Shown here piece by piece: positions 1-7,790 of a stretch of DNA of 64,000 nucleotides. Position 1 is the first letter of the stretch; each line of letters opens with the position of its first letter. Under the pieces are notes generated by a model. It saw only the letters and a program-made list of their open reading frames with translations. It had not been told where the DNA came from and made no database searches. The stretch spans positions 1-64,000 of the forward strand of contig JAFUGG010000028.1 of NCBI GenBank assembly GCA_017469525.1. The letters run 5' to 3'. This DNA comes from Bacteroidaceae bacterium (GTDB lineage: Bacteria > Bacteroidota > Bacteroidia > Bacteroidales > Bacteroidaceae). The position numbers were made by a program, and so were the translations under genes.

Positions 1-663
1 CATCCAGTTGTCGGTGTCGCCGCCGAACTTGCCGAGCGTTTCTGTTGCGGTGAAGACGAGTCGGATGTCGCGATAGATCTTGTAGAAGCTTGCATAGAAA
101 GCATTGCTGCTATAGTAGCGTTTCACCTGGCACTCAAGTCCTGGGTTGGCTTCCTGCAGTTCCTTCTCGACGGCACCCATGATGCTGTCTGTGTATTGCT
201 TGCTGAGTTCAGCCTTCGATTCGTCGGGATGAGTCTTGTAAACATCATCCAGTGCCAGCATGATACGTTCTGTGCATTCTTCCGTGCGCTGCAGAAACTT
301 CACGAACAGCCCATCGACGGGGCGTTCCATCTTGCGTTTGTAGGCCACGAAGCCGTTCGTCAGGATGTCGTCCTCAGGCGTGGAGAGGCTTTGGATGGCG
401 CCGTAACCGCAATGGTGATTGGTGAAGACCAGGCCGTCCTGGCTTACGACAACGCCGGAGCAGAAGTCGCCGAAGTCCACTACACAGTCCTTGAGGCTGG
501 CATGTTCGGTACTGTAGAGCTGGTCTGGCGTGAGTTCGAGACCAAGGCTTTGCATGGCAGCAGCCGTCTTCTCGTCGATACGATTCAGCATCCACATGCC
601 TTCGTCGGCACGGGAAAAGGATGTCAGTGCGCATAGGAGAGCGCAGAAAATGAGTTTCTTCAT
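1..663 (-). CDS. S46 family dipeptidyl peptidase (DPP7/DPP11-like), 3' part outside window
   Basis: Only the N-terminal 221 residues lie in the window; the gene runs off the left edge. It starts at the ATG on the minus strand at 663 with a signal peptide (MKKLIFCALLCALTSFSRA). The mature part begins with DEGMWMLNRI, then VVVSQDGLVFTNHHCGYG (about residues 71-88), the S46 region carrying the catalytic His, and reaches KFGGDTDNWM at the window edge, where the family's catalytic Asp lies. The Ser and the residue separating DPP7 from DPP11 specificity are missing, so substrate preference cannot be called. S46 enzymes are exported and release dipeptides from peptides in asaccharolytic and proteolytic Bacteroidales. 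The family is clear; the subtype is open. Confidence 0.9.
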   Translation of the reverse strand, partial: MKKLIFCALLCALTSFSRADEGMWMLNRIDEKTAAAMQSLGLELTPDQLYSTEHASLKDCVVDFGDFCSGVVVSQDGLVFTNHHCGYGAIQSLSTPEDDILTNGFVAYKRKMERPVDGLFVKFLQRTEECTERIMLALDDVYKTHPDESKAELSKQYTDSIMGAVEKELQEANPGLECQVKRYYSSNAFYASFYKIYRDIRLVFTATETLGKFGGDTDNWM

Positions 664-707
664 GTTATGTGTGAATGTTTAATTCAGGTGGTTTGTCTTT
701 GAACTAT

Positions 708-817
708 AATACTTCGGTCAATGAATGCTAATACTTTGCCCAAAGAATACTAATACTTTGCCCAAAGAATGCTAATACTTTGGCCGATGAATGCTAATGC
801 CTTGACCTCACCCCTAT
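708..817. repeat. Tandem array of five 22-bp units (AATACTTTG family)
   Basis: The core AATACTT or its variant AATGCCT recurs at 708, 730, 752, 774 and 796, exactly 22 bp apart. Units vary around AATACTTTG-NC-CAAAGAAT plus three bases, so most are imperfect dyads. The array fills the gap between the helicase stop and the S46 peptidase start. The same family in inverted orientation lies at 63872-63981. Confidence 0.85.
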
Positions 818-833
818 GGAGCATTGGTCGGTG

Positions 834-2909
834 CTATTTGTTTTTCTTCGGTTTCCTCCTGGCCCAGCCCTCTTCGCTAAAGTCGGGAATTTCGCCTTTC
901 AGCCCGTTCTCCTTGGACTTGTCTGGGTGGAGGAACTTCATCCAGTCCTCTTTCTTGTAATACTTCTTGCCGCGCGGTGCCGTGTAGCCCCGCTCTTCGC
1001 GAGACGGCTTGGACCCTCTCCCGGCCTGCCCCTCTGTGGGAAGACTTTTCTTCCTTCTGTACGATAGCTTAGTCGAGGCTGACTCCTGTTCCTTGAAAGA
1101 GGTGTTTTCTTTTTTTCTCCCCTTAGAGGGGGAGACAGAGGGGGTCTGTGCTTCCGTTGCCACATCGCAGACCACGCTTCTGCCCTTCACCGTCACGCCA
1201 TGCTTCAAACCCTTCAGGACGCGGTTCAGGTCGTCCTGCTTCACCTCGATGAACGAGAAGTTCTTCATCAGGTCGATGCGTCCCACGGCCACCTTGTCGC
1301 CTTGCACGTTCTTGTTGAGGAGGCTGATGATTTCCCTGGCATACATGCCGTCTATCTTGCCAATATTGAGGAAGAGGCGGACGTAGCCCTCGGACCCACC
1401 CCGACCCTCCCTTAAAGGGAGGGAGCCTCTTGCACCACGTTTCTCCCCCTTTAAGGGGGAGCGAGAGGGGGTCTGTGGGGGCGTTATCTCGGGAGCGTTG
1501 GCATAGTACTGCAGGAAGCGTCCGAACTCACGCGAGAGGACGCGCTTGATGAGGTCGGTCTTGTCGAGCCATTCCCATCGCTTCTGCACCTCTTCCATGA
1601 AGGGCGCAATCTCTTCCTCATCGACTTCGATGCGCTCGATGTCGTCTATGACGTGATAGAGTTGCTTGGTACAGATGTCGCGCGGTTCGGGCAAGGTGCC
1701 TTGCTCGAACGTCTTCTGTATCTCTTTCTCTATATGCTTTATCTTACTCTTCTCGCGCATGCCGATGATGCAGATGCTTGTGCCCTTCTTGCCGGCACGA
1801 CCCGTACGGCCGGAGCGATGCGTGTAGTACTCCACATCATCCGGCATGCCGTAGTTGATGACGTGCGTCAGGTCGTCCACATCCAAGCCTCGGGCTGCCA
1901 CATCGGTTGCCACAAGCAGCTGGATGCGATGCCTGCGGAACTTTTGCATCGTAAGCTCGCGCTGCTGCTGGGACAGTTCGCCATGCAAGGCATCAGCATT
2001 GTAGCCATCACGTATAAGGTTGTCAGCCACCTCCTGCGTCTCAAGTCGTGTGCGGCAGAAGATGATGGCATAGATTCGAGGATAGAAATCGACGACACGC
2101 TTCAGGGCGAGATACTTGTCGCGCGCGTGTACCATATAATATATATGGTTTACATTCTCTGCTCCTTCGTTGCGGCTGCCCACTTGTATCTGCTTGGCAT
2201 CGGTCAGGTAGTTTTGTGCGATGCGCTCTATCTCCCGACTCATTGTTGCGCTGAAAAGCAGGTTGCGATGCTGGCTGGGAATGCCTGCGAGGATGCTGTC
2301 CAGCTCTTCCTGGAAGCCCATCGACAGCATCTCGTCTGCCTCGTCGAGCACGACATATTGCACCTTCGAGAGGTCTGCCACGCCACGATTCATCAAGTCC
2401 ATCAGTCGGCCAGGTGTCGCCACGATGATGTCTGCACCGTGTCTGAGGGCACGTATCTGCGGCTCGATGTTCGTGCCGCCATAGACAGCCACTATTTCCG
2501 TCTCGGGCAGATATTTGCTGAAGCCTTCCATATCATCCGCAATCTGCAGGCAGAGCTCGCGTGTCGGGCTGAGGATGAGAATGGAAGCCCCTCCAGACCC
2601 ACTCCCAACCTCTCCCTTGTTGGGAGAGGAGAAGTCACCAATGGTGTCCTCAGTGAAATCCTCAGTGAAAGAATGGTAATCACTCCTCTCCCTACAAGGG
2701 AGAGGTTGGGAGAGGGTCCTTTGCAGCATCGGAAGCCCATAAGCCGCAGTCTTTCCTGTACCGGTTTGAGCCAAAGCCACGAGGTCGGTATCGTTATTCA
2801 GCAGGTATGGAATCACTTCCTCCTGCACAGGCATCGGATGTTCGTACCCCAGTTCTTCGATGGCTTGCAAGAGCGGTTCCGCAAGCCCCAATTCGTTAAA
2901 GTTCTTCAT
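834..2909 (-). CDS. DEAD-box ATP-dependent RNA helicase with DbpA-type RNA-binding domain and repeat-derived inserts
   Basis: The 691-aa protein has the full DEAD-box set: Q-motif region at 1-30, AQTGTGKT at 47-54, PTREL at 115-119, TPGR at 165-168, DEAD at 189-192, SAT at 220-222 and HRSGRTGR at 364-371. A DbpA/CsdA-type RNA-binding domain (YVRLFLNIGKIDG onward) spans about 509-585, followed by a basic tail. Three stretches are not helicase sequence: about 67-109 between motifs I and Ia, 475-508 before the RNA-binding domain, and about 587-640 in the tail. Their DNA is the dispersed CTCCC...GGGAG repeat read in frame. The likely role is rRNA or mRNA remodelling. A -7 box lies just upstream of the ATG. 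Confidence 0.93.
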   Translation of the reverse strand: MKNFNELGLAEPLLQAIEELGYEHPMPVQEEVIPYLLNNDTDLVALAQTGTGKTAAYGLPMLQRTLSQPLPCRERSDYHSFTEDFTEDTIGDFSSPNKGEVGSGSGGASILILSPTRELCLQIADDMEGFSKYLPETEIVAVYGGTNIEPQIRALRHGADIIVATPGRLMDLMNRGVADLSKVQYVVLDEADEMLSMGFQEELDSILAGIPSQHRNLLFSATMSREIERIAQNYLTDAKQIQVGSRNEGAENVNHIYYMVHARDKYLALKRVVDFYPRIYAIIFCRTRLETQEVADNLIRDGYNADALHGELSQQQRELTMQKFRRHRIQLLVATDVAARGLDVDDLTHVINYGMPDDVEYYTHRSGRTGRAGKKGTSICIIGMREKSKIKHIEKEIQKTFEQGTLPEPRDICTKQLYHVIDDIERIEVDEEEIAPFMEEVQKRWEWLDKTDLIKRVLSREFGRFLQYYANAPEITPPQTPSRSPLKGEKRGARGSLPLREGRGGSEGYVRLFLNIGKIDGMYAREIISLLNKNVQGDKVAVGRIDLMKNFSFIEVKQDDLNRVLKGLKHGVTVKGRSVVCDVATEAQTPSVSPSKGRKKENTSFKEQESASTKLSYRRKKSLPTEGQAGRGSKPSREERGYTAPRGKKYYKKEDWMKFLHPDKSKENGLKGEIPDFSEEGWARRKPKKNK
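1012..1150. repeat. SPLKGE-type dispersed repeats inside the helicase tail
   Basis: Two elements, near 1012-1042 (CCTCTCCCGGCC... CCTCTGTGGG) and 1116-1150 (CTCCCCTTAGAGGGGGAG), are read in frame as low-complexity helicase tail (PSKGRKK, PTEGQAG). They share the CTCCCYTTNNRRGGGAG core of copies elsewhere in the window. Confidence 0.7.
1393..1482. repeat. Two SPLKGE-type repeats inside the helicase gene
   Basis: CCCTCCCTTAAAGGGAGGG (near 1405-1424) and CTCCCCCTTTAAGGGGGAG (near 1443-1461) lie back to back and encode SRSPLKGEKRG and LPLREGRGG in the helicase just before its RNA-binding domain. Each core is a near-perfect palindrome. Confidence 0.8.
2588..2721. repeat. Inverted pair of SPLKGE-type repeats between helicase motifs I and Ia
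   Basis: A copy near 2598-2630 (CCCAACCTCTCCCTTG...) and an inverted copy near 2686-2717 (...GGGAGAGGTTGGGAGAGGG) flank about 55 bp of other sequence. Together they add about 40 in-frame residues (about 67-109) at a point where DEAD-box proteins normally have a short loop. Confidence 0.8.
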
Positions 2910-2917
2910 AGCGGCTG

Positions 2918-2925
2918 CAAAGGTA
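2918..2925 (-). promoter_or_regulatory. -7 box (TACCTTTG) of the helicase gene
   Basis: On the minus strand TACCTTTG ends 8 nt before the helicase ATG (2909). Bacteroidetes transcripts start a few nucleotides after this box, so the predicted leader is almost absent. No convincing -33 TTG was seen. Confidence 0.6.
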
Positions 2926-2971
2926 CAACAAATAATTAAGAATTAAGAAAGAAGAATTAAGAATTTTGTTG

Positions 2972-2979
2972 TATCTTTG
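2972..2979 (+). promoter_or_regulatory. -7 box (TATCTTTG) of the patatin-like gene
   Basis: TATCTTTG is followed by CAGCG and then the ATG at 2985, leaving at most a few nucleotides of leader. It diverges from the helicase promoter across an A/T-rich spacer with AATTAAGAA repeats. Confidence 0.6.
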
Positions 2980-2984
2980 CAGCG

Positions 2985-3827
2985 ATGAAGACAGGACTTG
3001 TACTTGAAGGTGGCGGGATGCGTGGCTTGTTCACGGCTGGCGTGATGGATGTGATGATGGAGCATGGCATCCGTTTCGACGGCATTGTGGGCGTTTCGGC
3101 GGGTGCCACGTTCGGTTGTAATTACAAGTCCCACCAGCCGGGTCGTGTGCTGCGATACAATGTCCGATTCAAAGATGACCCTCGCTATATGGGACTACGC
3201 TCTTTGTTCCGAACAGGCGACCTTGTGGGTGCCGACTTCAGTTATCACACGTTGCCCAACGAGCTTGACATATTCGACAGAGAGACGTACAAAAGCGACC
3301 CGACGGAGTTCCATGTGGTCTGCACGGATGCCGAGACGGGCGAGCCTGTCTATCATCGTATCGATGTGATGGACGATGATGGCCTCGACTGGATACGTGC
3401 CTCTGCCTCCATGCCCCTTGTGTCCCGTCCTGTCAGGCTGGGCGGTAGGCTCTTGCTCGACGGCGGCATTGCCGACTCCATTCCCCTGCGCTACTTCCAA
3501 AGCCAAGGCTTCGAGCGGAATGTTGTCATCCTGACGCAACCCAAAGGCTTCTTCAAGAAGCGGACGAAGCTCATGCCGCTCTTCCATATCTTCATGCGTC
3601 GCTATCCGGCCATCGTACGAGCCATGTCGCGTCGCCACCTCATGTACAACGACGAGCTCTCTTACCTTGCCGAACAAGAAAGGCTGGGCAACATTCTGCT
3701 TATCTACCCGCAGGACACACTGCCCATTGGCCGTACTGAGCAGGACGAGGCGAAGATACGCCATGTCTATGCCATGGGACGCGAGGCTGGAGAGGAGATG
3801 ATGACGCCAGTAAAGGAATTCCTATGA
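2985..3827 (+). CDS. Patatin-like phospholipase family protein
   Basis: The 280-aa protein has no signal peptide, so it is probably cytoplasmic. It shows the patatin catalytic layout: glycine-rich oxyanion loop EGGGMRG at 8-14, nucleophile motif GVSAG at 36-40 (Ser38), and DGG at 159-161 (Asp159), together forming the Ser-Asp dyad. Family members hydrolyse acyl ester bonds of lipids; the substrate here is unknown. The stop overlaps the next gene's start by 4 bp (ATGA), so translation of the two is probably coupled, though the products act in different compartments. The start follows a -7 box by only 5 nt. Confidence 0.9.
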   Translation: MKTGLVLEGGGMRGLFTAGVMDVMMEHGIRFDGIVGVSAGATFGCNYKSHQPGRVLRYNVRFKDDPRYMGLRSLFRTGDLVGADFSYHTLPNELDIFDRETYKSDPTEFHVVCTDAETGEPVYHRIDVMDDDGLDWIRASASMPLVSRPVRLGGRLLLDGGIADSIPLRYFQSQGFERNVVILTQPKGFFKKRTKLMPLFHIFMRRYPAIVRAMSRRHLMYNDELSYLAEQERLGNILLIYPQDTLPIGRTEQDEAKIRHVYAMGREAGEEMMTPVKEFL

Positions 3828-5602
3828 ACCGATGGCTTCTTCTCATATTGTTAGTGACGCCCAATCTGTGGGCTCAGGTGCCCGATGTGGAGTTGCAGCG
3901 GACGCGTCAGACGGCATCGCGACTTGTCGTTCTGCCCGACGGCAATATCTTTGCCGACTTCGGCAGGGCTGCTTTCGGGCAGATAGAGATTACGGTCCGT
4001 AGTGCTTCTGCAGGTGACACGCTGCGTCTTCATCTCGGGGAATGCTGTCGCGAAGGGCGTGTGGACAGGTCTCCAGGAGGCTCCCGGCGTTACCGCCTCG
4101 TCACCGTTCCGCTGAAGGAAGGCACGCACACCTATCATCCCGACATACCGAAGGACGGCCGCAACACGAGCGGGACAGCCATCCGTATGCCTCGCGACGT
4201 GGGAGAGGTGATGCCGTTCCGCTATGTGGAGGTGGAAGGATGTCGCGGCGACCTTTCTGCCGACGACTTAATCCGTATTGCTGTGAATGTCAAATTCGAC
4301 GATGAAATGGCGTATTTTCGATGCTCCGACAGCATACTCAATGCAGTGTGGGAACTCTGCAAGTACTCCGTCAAGGCCACCTCATTCTCGGGCTATTATG
4401 TGGATGGCGACCGTGAACGCATCCCCTACGAAGCCGACGCGCTCATCAACCAGCTTTGCCATTATGCCACCGACTGTAGCTACGACGTAGCACGACGCAC
4501 CTTCGCCTACCTCATGGACCATCCCACGTGGCCTACAGAGTGGTGCCTGCAAATGGTGCTGATTGCTTGGTACGACTATCTCTACACGGGCAATACGGAG
4601 CTTATCATGCGCTATGCCGACGACTTGCGTGCCCATACGTTGCTGGCGCTTCGGGATAGTGTGACGGGACTCATCACGACGCGTCGCGGGCAGCCAGCCG
4701 ACATGTTGCGCTCCATTCATCGCAACGAGCCTCTGCGCGACATCGTCGATTGGCCCCACTCCGGTACGTTAGGCTTAGCCGAAGGACAAGGCGGCGAGGA
4801 CGACGGCTTTGTCTATACCGACTTCAACGCCGTGGTCAATGCCTATCATTATGCCGCCGTGAAGCATCTGGCGGAGATGTTCGCGGCAATCGGCAAGAAG
4901 AACGAGGCCGAGGAACTGGCAGCCTATGCCAAGAACTTCACGGACGTTTTCGTCCGTGCCTTCCTCGACACGGAAAGGGGCATTTTCATCGATGGAATGG
5001 ATGAAAATCATGCCTCGCTTCATGCAAACATGTTTGCCGCGGTGTTCGGTCTTGTGCCAGAGGAGTATCGTGAAAGCGTGGCGCACTTCATCGTGTCGAG
5101 AGGCATGGCTTGCAGCGTCTATGGAGCCCAATTCCTGCTCGATGCTTTGTACGACCTCGGCCAGCCCGATGCTGCCCTTGCCCTGCTGACCAGCCAGAGC
5201 GACCGCAGTTGGGTGAATATGATGCGGGAAGGCTCTACCGTGACGATGGAGGCTTGGGGCAACAGGTGGAAGCCCAACCAAGACTGGAACCATGCCTGGG
5301 GTGCGGCGCCTGCCAATATCATCCCCTTCCGGCTGATGGGCGTACGTCCGCTTGCCCCAGCGTTCGACGTTGTGGAGATACGTCCGCAGCTCGGGAGCCT
5401 GAGCCGTGCAGAGTGCCGTGTGCCGTCGCCCAAAGGTCCCATCACTGTCCGCCTGTCCGACGGCTGCCTGTCCGTGGACCTACCCAAAGGCGTGAAGGCC
5501 AAAGTCTATCTGCCTCAGCAGGAGGGTAAGTCGCACAAATGTGTGAAGGGCTACGTCCGGGGCAGCAAGAGCTGGCGAATTTGCACAGGAAACATACAAT
5601 AA
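3824..5602 (+). CDS. Secreted alpha-L-rhamnosidase-like glycosidase (GH78-like six-hairpin)
   Basis: The 592-aa protein has a signal peptide (cleavage near NLWA/Q at 17). A beta-sandwich-like region (about 30-155) comes before an (alpha/alpha)6 region opening with YFRCSDSILNAVWELCKYS and then DGDRERIPYEADAL (194-207), which matches the GH78 acidic loop (D..RER..W.GDA in characterised enzymes). The end, AWGAAPANIIPFRLMGVRPL, with a short beta domain, is also typical. It likely releases terminal rhamnose or a related sugar in the periplasm. The length is short for GH78 because N-terminal carbohydrate-binding modules are absent. It follows the patatin gene with a 4-bp overlap and precedes an esterase, suggesting deacylation and deglycosylation of a plant or host glycan. 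Confidence 0.8.
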   Translation: MNRWLLLILLVTPNLWAQVPDVELQRTRQTASRLVVLPDGNIFADFGRAAFGQIEITVRSASAGDTLRLHLGECCREGRVDRSPGGSRRYRLVTVPLKEGTHTYHPDIPKDGRNTSGTAIRMPRDVGEVMPFRYVEVEGCRGDLSADDLIRIAVNVKFDDEMAYFRCSDSILNAVWELCKYSVKATSFSGYYVDGDRERIPYEADALINQLCHYATDCSYDVARRTFAYLMDHPTWPTEWCLQMVLIAWYDYLYTGNTELIMRYADDLRAHTLLALRDSVTGLITTRRGQPADMLRSIHRNEPLRDIVDWPHSGTLGLAEGQGGEDDGFVYTDFNAVVNAYHYAAVKHLAEMFAAIGKKNEAEELAAYAKNFTDVFVRAFLDTERGIFIDGMDENHASLHANMFAAVFGLVPEEYRESVAHFIVSRGMACSVYGAQFLLDALYDLGQPDAALALLTSQSDRSWVNMMREGSTVTMEAWGNRWKPNQDWNHAWGAAPANIIPFRLMGVRPLAPAFDVVEIRPQLGSLSRAECRVPSPKGPITVRLSDGCLSVDLPKGVKAKVYLPQQEGKSHKCVKGYVRGSKSWRICTGNIQ

Positions 5603-5616
5603 TAAAACGAAAAGAC

Positions 5617-6474
5617 ATGAAGACTATCCGACAATTCTTATTGCTGAGCACTATGCTGCTGAGCCTTCCCTCCCTGGCAGGGCGTATCGTGACGGACACG
5701 GTGAAGAGTCAAATCCTCTCTGCCGACGTTCCCTTGAATGTATATCTCCCCGATGGCTACGACATCGCCAGCCGGCGCTTCCCCATCATCTATCTGCTGC
5801 ACGGCTTGAGCGACGACTTCCGTGCATGGCGCGACAAGGGGCAAATGCAGACCGTCGTGGACGAACTCATCGGCACGGGCGAGTGTGTGCCCGTTGTCAT
5901 CGTCATGCCCAATGCGGGCGGACCTGACACGCACAACACGTGGAACGGCTACTTCAACATGCCGGGCTGGAGCTACGAGGACTTCTTCTTCCAGGAGTTC
6001 CTGCCAAAGGTCGAAGAGAAGTACCATGCCGTGGGCGACAAGGAGCACCGCGCCGTGATGGGGCTCTCGATGGGCGGCGGAGGCAGCACCGTCTATTGCC
6101 AGCGCCATCCCGACATGTTCTCGTCGTGCTATGCCATGAGCCCTTGGCTCGACCACGGCAGCAATGATGTGGGGGCAGGACAGGAGAAGGACAAGCGATA
6201 CTATGTCTGCGAGGCCGTCCGGGAGCACAGTGCGTTGCGCTTCGTGGAGCAGGCTGACGAAGAGACGAAAGAACGTCTACGCACCGTGAAGTGGTTCTTC
6301 GACTGCGGCGACGACGACTTCCTCTTCGACCAGAGCATTCGGATGCATCAGCTGATGCGCTCCGCTCGCATCCACGACGAGCTGCGCGTCCGCAACGGCG
6401 TCCATAACTGGGAGTATTGGCACCAGGCGCTTCGCATGGCTTTGCCTTTCGCATCGAGGAACTTCGCCAAGTGA
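5617..6474 (+). CDS. Secreted alpha/beta-hydrolase esterase (esterase D / feruloyl esterase-like)
   Basis: The ATG at 5617 is preferred because it opens a normal signal peptide (MKTIRQFLLLSTMLLSLPSLA); the frame remains open upstream to 5539, but that would bury the signal. The 285-aa product has IIYLLHG at 57-63 (oxyanion region), nucleophile elbow GLSMGG at 149-154 (Ser151), acidic candidates in FDCGDDDF (Asp232-234) and His263 in GVHNWEYW. This is the layout of the putative esterase family that includes acetyl-xylan and feruloyl esterases and S-formylglutathione hydrolase. With a signal peptide and a GH78-like neighbour, removal of acyl groups from polysaccharide is the best inference. The spacing to the upstream gene is 14 bp. 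Confidence 0.85.
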   Translation: MKTIRQFLLLSTMLLSLPSLAGRIVTDTVKSQILSADVPLNVYLPDGYDIASRRFPIIYLLHGLSDDFRAWRDKGQMQTVVDELIGTGECVPVVIVMPNAGGPDTHNTWNGYFNMPGWSYEDFFFQEFLPKVEEKYHAVGDKEHRAVMGLSMGGGGSTVYCQRHPDMFSSCYAMSPWLDHGSNDVGAGQEKDKRYYVCEAVREHSALRFVEQADEETKERLRTVKWFFDCGDDDFLFDQSIRMHQLMRSARIHDELRVRNGVHNWEYWHQALRMALPFASRNFAK

Positions 6475-6576
6475 GGCGCTGACATGGCTCTGTTTGTTTG
6501 CAAAAGGGCCCATGCTGCCCGCTTTCTCGCCGCCCTGCAAGGTGAAACAAACCACCAGCGCTGAGTTTTCTGCACT

Positions 6577-6621
6577 GTATGTTGCGTTGTCAACGCAACA
6601 TACGGAACGCAACATACGGAA
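6577..6621. repeat. REP-like palindrome downstream of the transposase gene
   Basis: A 13-nt arm GTATGTTGCGTTG (6577-6589) and its exact complement (6591-6603) flank one T. A half copy, AACGCAACATACGG, follows. It ends 6 bp before the minus-strand transposase stop (6627). The same palindrome core occurs at 7225-7245 and 7693-7713. Confidence 0.85.
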
Positions 6622-6626
6622 CTGTG

Positions 6627-7664
6627 CTACCTGCCCTCGCAAAGCTTGCGGGCGATGTCGTTCAGGGCCAGGCACTGGCCGCGGCGGATGGTGAGCTGCT
6701 CGTTGTGGTGCTCCCACGGAGCAAGGATGAGGAACTGACCTCTGGCGCAGGCCTCCATGCGCTTGCCGCCGGGCTTGGCAAGGTCGGTGAAGCCGTTCTC
6801 CTGAAGGTAAACAAGCGGCAGGCCTTCGTCGAAGGCAGCCCGCATGACAGCTTTCTCGCCTGGCGAGATGGCAGGCGAGACGAGCACCGCGCCCTGCCGT
6901 GCGGCCGCAAGGCATTCTGCTACCTTGGCTTGTATCTCTTCTTCCGTGAGGCGGCGTGAGCATTGCACCTGAAGTCGCACGGGGCGGTCGAGCAGGAAGC
7001 GGTTGCCTATGGCAGAGAAGGTGAAGCCGGCGGCTTGCAGGTTACGCTGCACGCGGAACAGGTCGGGATGTTCGCGCTTCATCAAGAGGCGGCGGGGATT
7101 GTCGGCAAGATAGCGAAACCATGTGTCGAGTTGGCCGGCGCGGAGCAGGAGGCGGTCGTTGTAGCCTCGGGCAAAGAGCAGACCGTGGCTGCGGTCCTCG
7201 CCTCGGCGGTTGCGTGGCCCTGTTTGTTGCGTTGCCAACGCAACATGCGGGACACCAAGCACCAGCTCGCGGTAGTGGCGATTGCAGCTTTGCTTGAAGC
7301 CGCGCAGAGCCATGCCGAGGGGCGCTTCCATCTTCTCCTTGACAAAGAGGATGCCGTGCAGGTGGTCGGGCATCATCTGTAGGGCGACGACTTCTATCTC
7401 GGGATGGTGCTGCGATGTTGCCCACCACTCGTCGGCCACTCGTTGCCCCAGCTCCGTAAGCTCGATGTGGGGCTGGTCCGGACTGCCCTCGGGGGCATCG
7501 CTTCTGCCTGCGACCTCCCCCAGGAGCGGCCGCCGGCCTTCGGTCACCATCGTAATCATGTACATCTGGCGGCCTGTGTAGTCGTGCCCCACGCAGCGGC
7601 GAAGCATGGAGGGCTTCTTCTCGCCAGCAAAGGCCCGCTGGGCTTCGAAGGTTTCCTTCTTCAT
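6627..7664 (-). CDS. REP-associated tyrosine transposase (IS200/Y1-like, RAYT) with C-terminal extension
   Basis: The start at 7664 (MKKETFEAQRAFAG) gives 345 aa; the frame continues upstream to 7910, but that part reads through a palindrome and promoter. MPDHLHGILFV is the HUH metal-binding motif of Y1 transposases, and GFKQSCNRHYREL with RGYNDRLL match the region around the catalytic Tyr. The C-terminal third (about 215-345, EEIQAKVAECLAAARQGAVLVSPAISPGEKAVM...) is an extra domain without terminal transposon repeats, common in Bacteroidetes RAYTs. Palindromic repeats lie directly upstream, directly downstream and inside the gene (7225-7245, encoding VALATQQ). No IS-type ends are seen, so this is a domesticated single-copy gene rather than an insertion sequence. 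Confidence 0.88.
   Translation of the reverse strand: MKKETFEAQRAFAGEKKPSMLRRCVGHDYTGRQMYMITMVTEGRRPLLGEVAGRSDAPEGSPDQPHIELTELGQRVADEWWATSQHHPEIEVVALQMMPDHLHGILFVKEKMEAPLGMALRGFKQSCNRHYRELVLGVPHVALATQQTGPRNRRGEDRSHGLLFARGYNDRLLLRAGQLDTWFRYLADNPRRLLMKREHPDLFRVQRNLQAAGFTFSAIGNRFLLDRPVRLQVQCSRRLTEEEIQAKVAECLAAARQGAVLVSPAISPGEKAVMRAAFDEGLPLVYLQENGFTDLAKPGGKRMEACARGQFLILAPWEHHNEQLTIRRGQCLALNDIARKLCEGR
7225..7245. repeat. REP-like palindrome inside the transposase reading frame
   Basis: TGTTGCGTTG, one C, then the exact complement CAACGCAACA. It is read in frame in the transposase as part of HVALATQQTG. Confidence 0.85.
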
Positions 7665-7692
7665 GGGTGTTTTCTTTTTTTTCTTGTTCTTC

Positions 7693-7713
7693 TGTTGCGT
7701 TGGCAACGCAACA
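7693..7713. repeat. REP-like palindrome upstream of the transposase gene
   Basis: TGTTGCGTTG, one G, then CAACGCAACA. It lies between the transposase -7 box and its ATG, so it is predicted to be in the 5' UTR of its mRNA. Confidence 0.85.
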
Positions 7714-7726
7714 TACTTAACCGCTG

Positions 7727-7734
7727 CAAAGGTA
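7727..7734 (-). promoter_or_regulatory. -7 box (TACCTTTG) of the transposase gene
   Basis: The minus-strand TACCTTTG is about 63 nt upstream of the chosen ATG. It is one arm of a 12-bp inverted repeat (7726-7737 and 7775-7786), the other arm being a divergent -7 box. No clear -33 TTG. Confidence 0.5.
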
Positions 7735-7776
7735 CGAATTTTTGGCAAGAAGGAGAAATAATCGAAGGGAAATGCG

Positions 7777-7784
7777 TACCTTTG
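7777..7784 (+). promoter_or_regulatory. Divergent -7 box (TACCTTTG) with no gene directly downstream
   Basis: A plus-strand TACCTTTG mirror image of the transposase -7 box. It is followed about 140 nt later by a good terminator and by no convincing CDS. Confidence 0.4.
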
Positions 7785-7790
7785 CAAAGC

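Noticed and set aside
708..817. Possible CRISPR array
   Set aside because: Units are contiguous at 22 bp with no spacers, the units themselves vary, and no cas gene is in the window.
1653..2939. 428-aa plus-strand open frame opposite the helicase
   Set aside because: The helicase on the other strand has all family motifs; this frame has none and reads its antisense.
5539..6474. Longer esterase start at 5539
   Set aside because: It would overlap the previous gene and hide the signal peptide that starts at 5617.
6580..7713. A complete IS200/IS605 insertion sequence
   Set aside because: No left and right subterminal IS hairpins, no tnpB and only one gene; the REP-like palindromes fit a RAYT.
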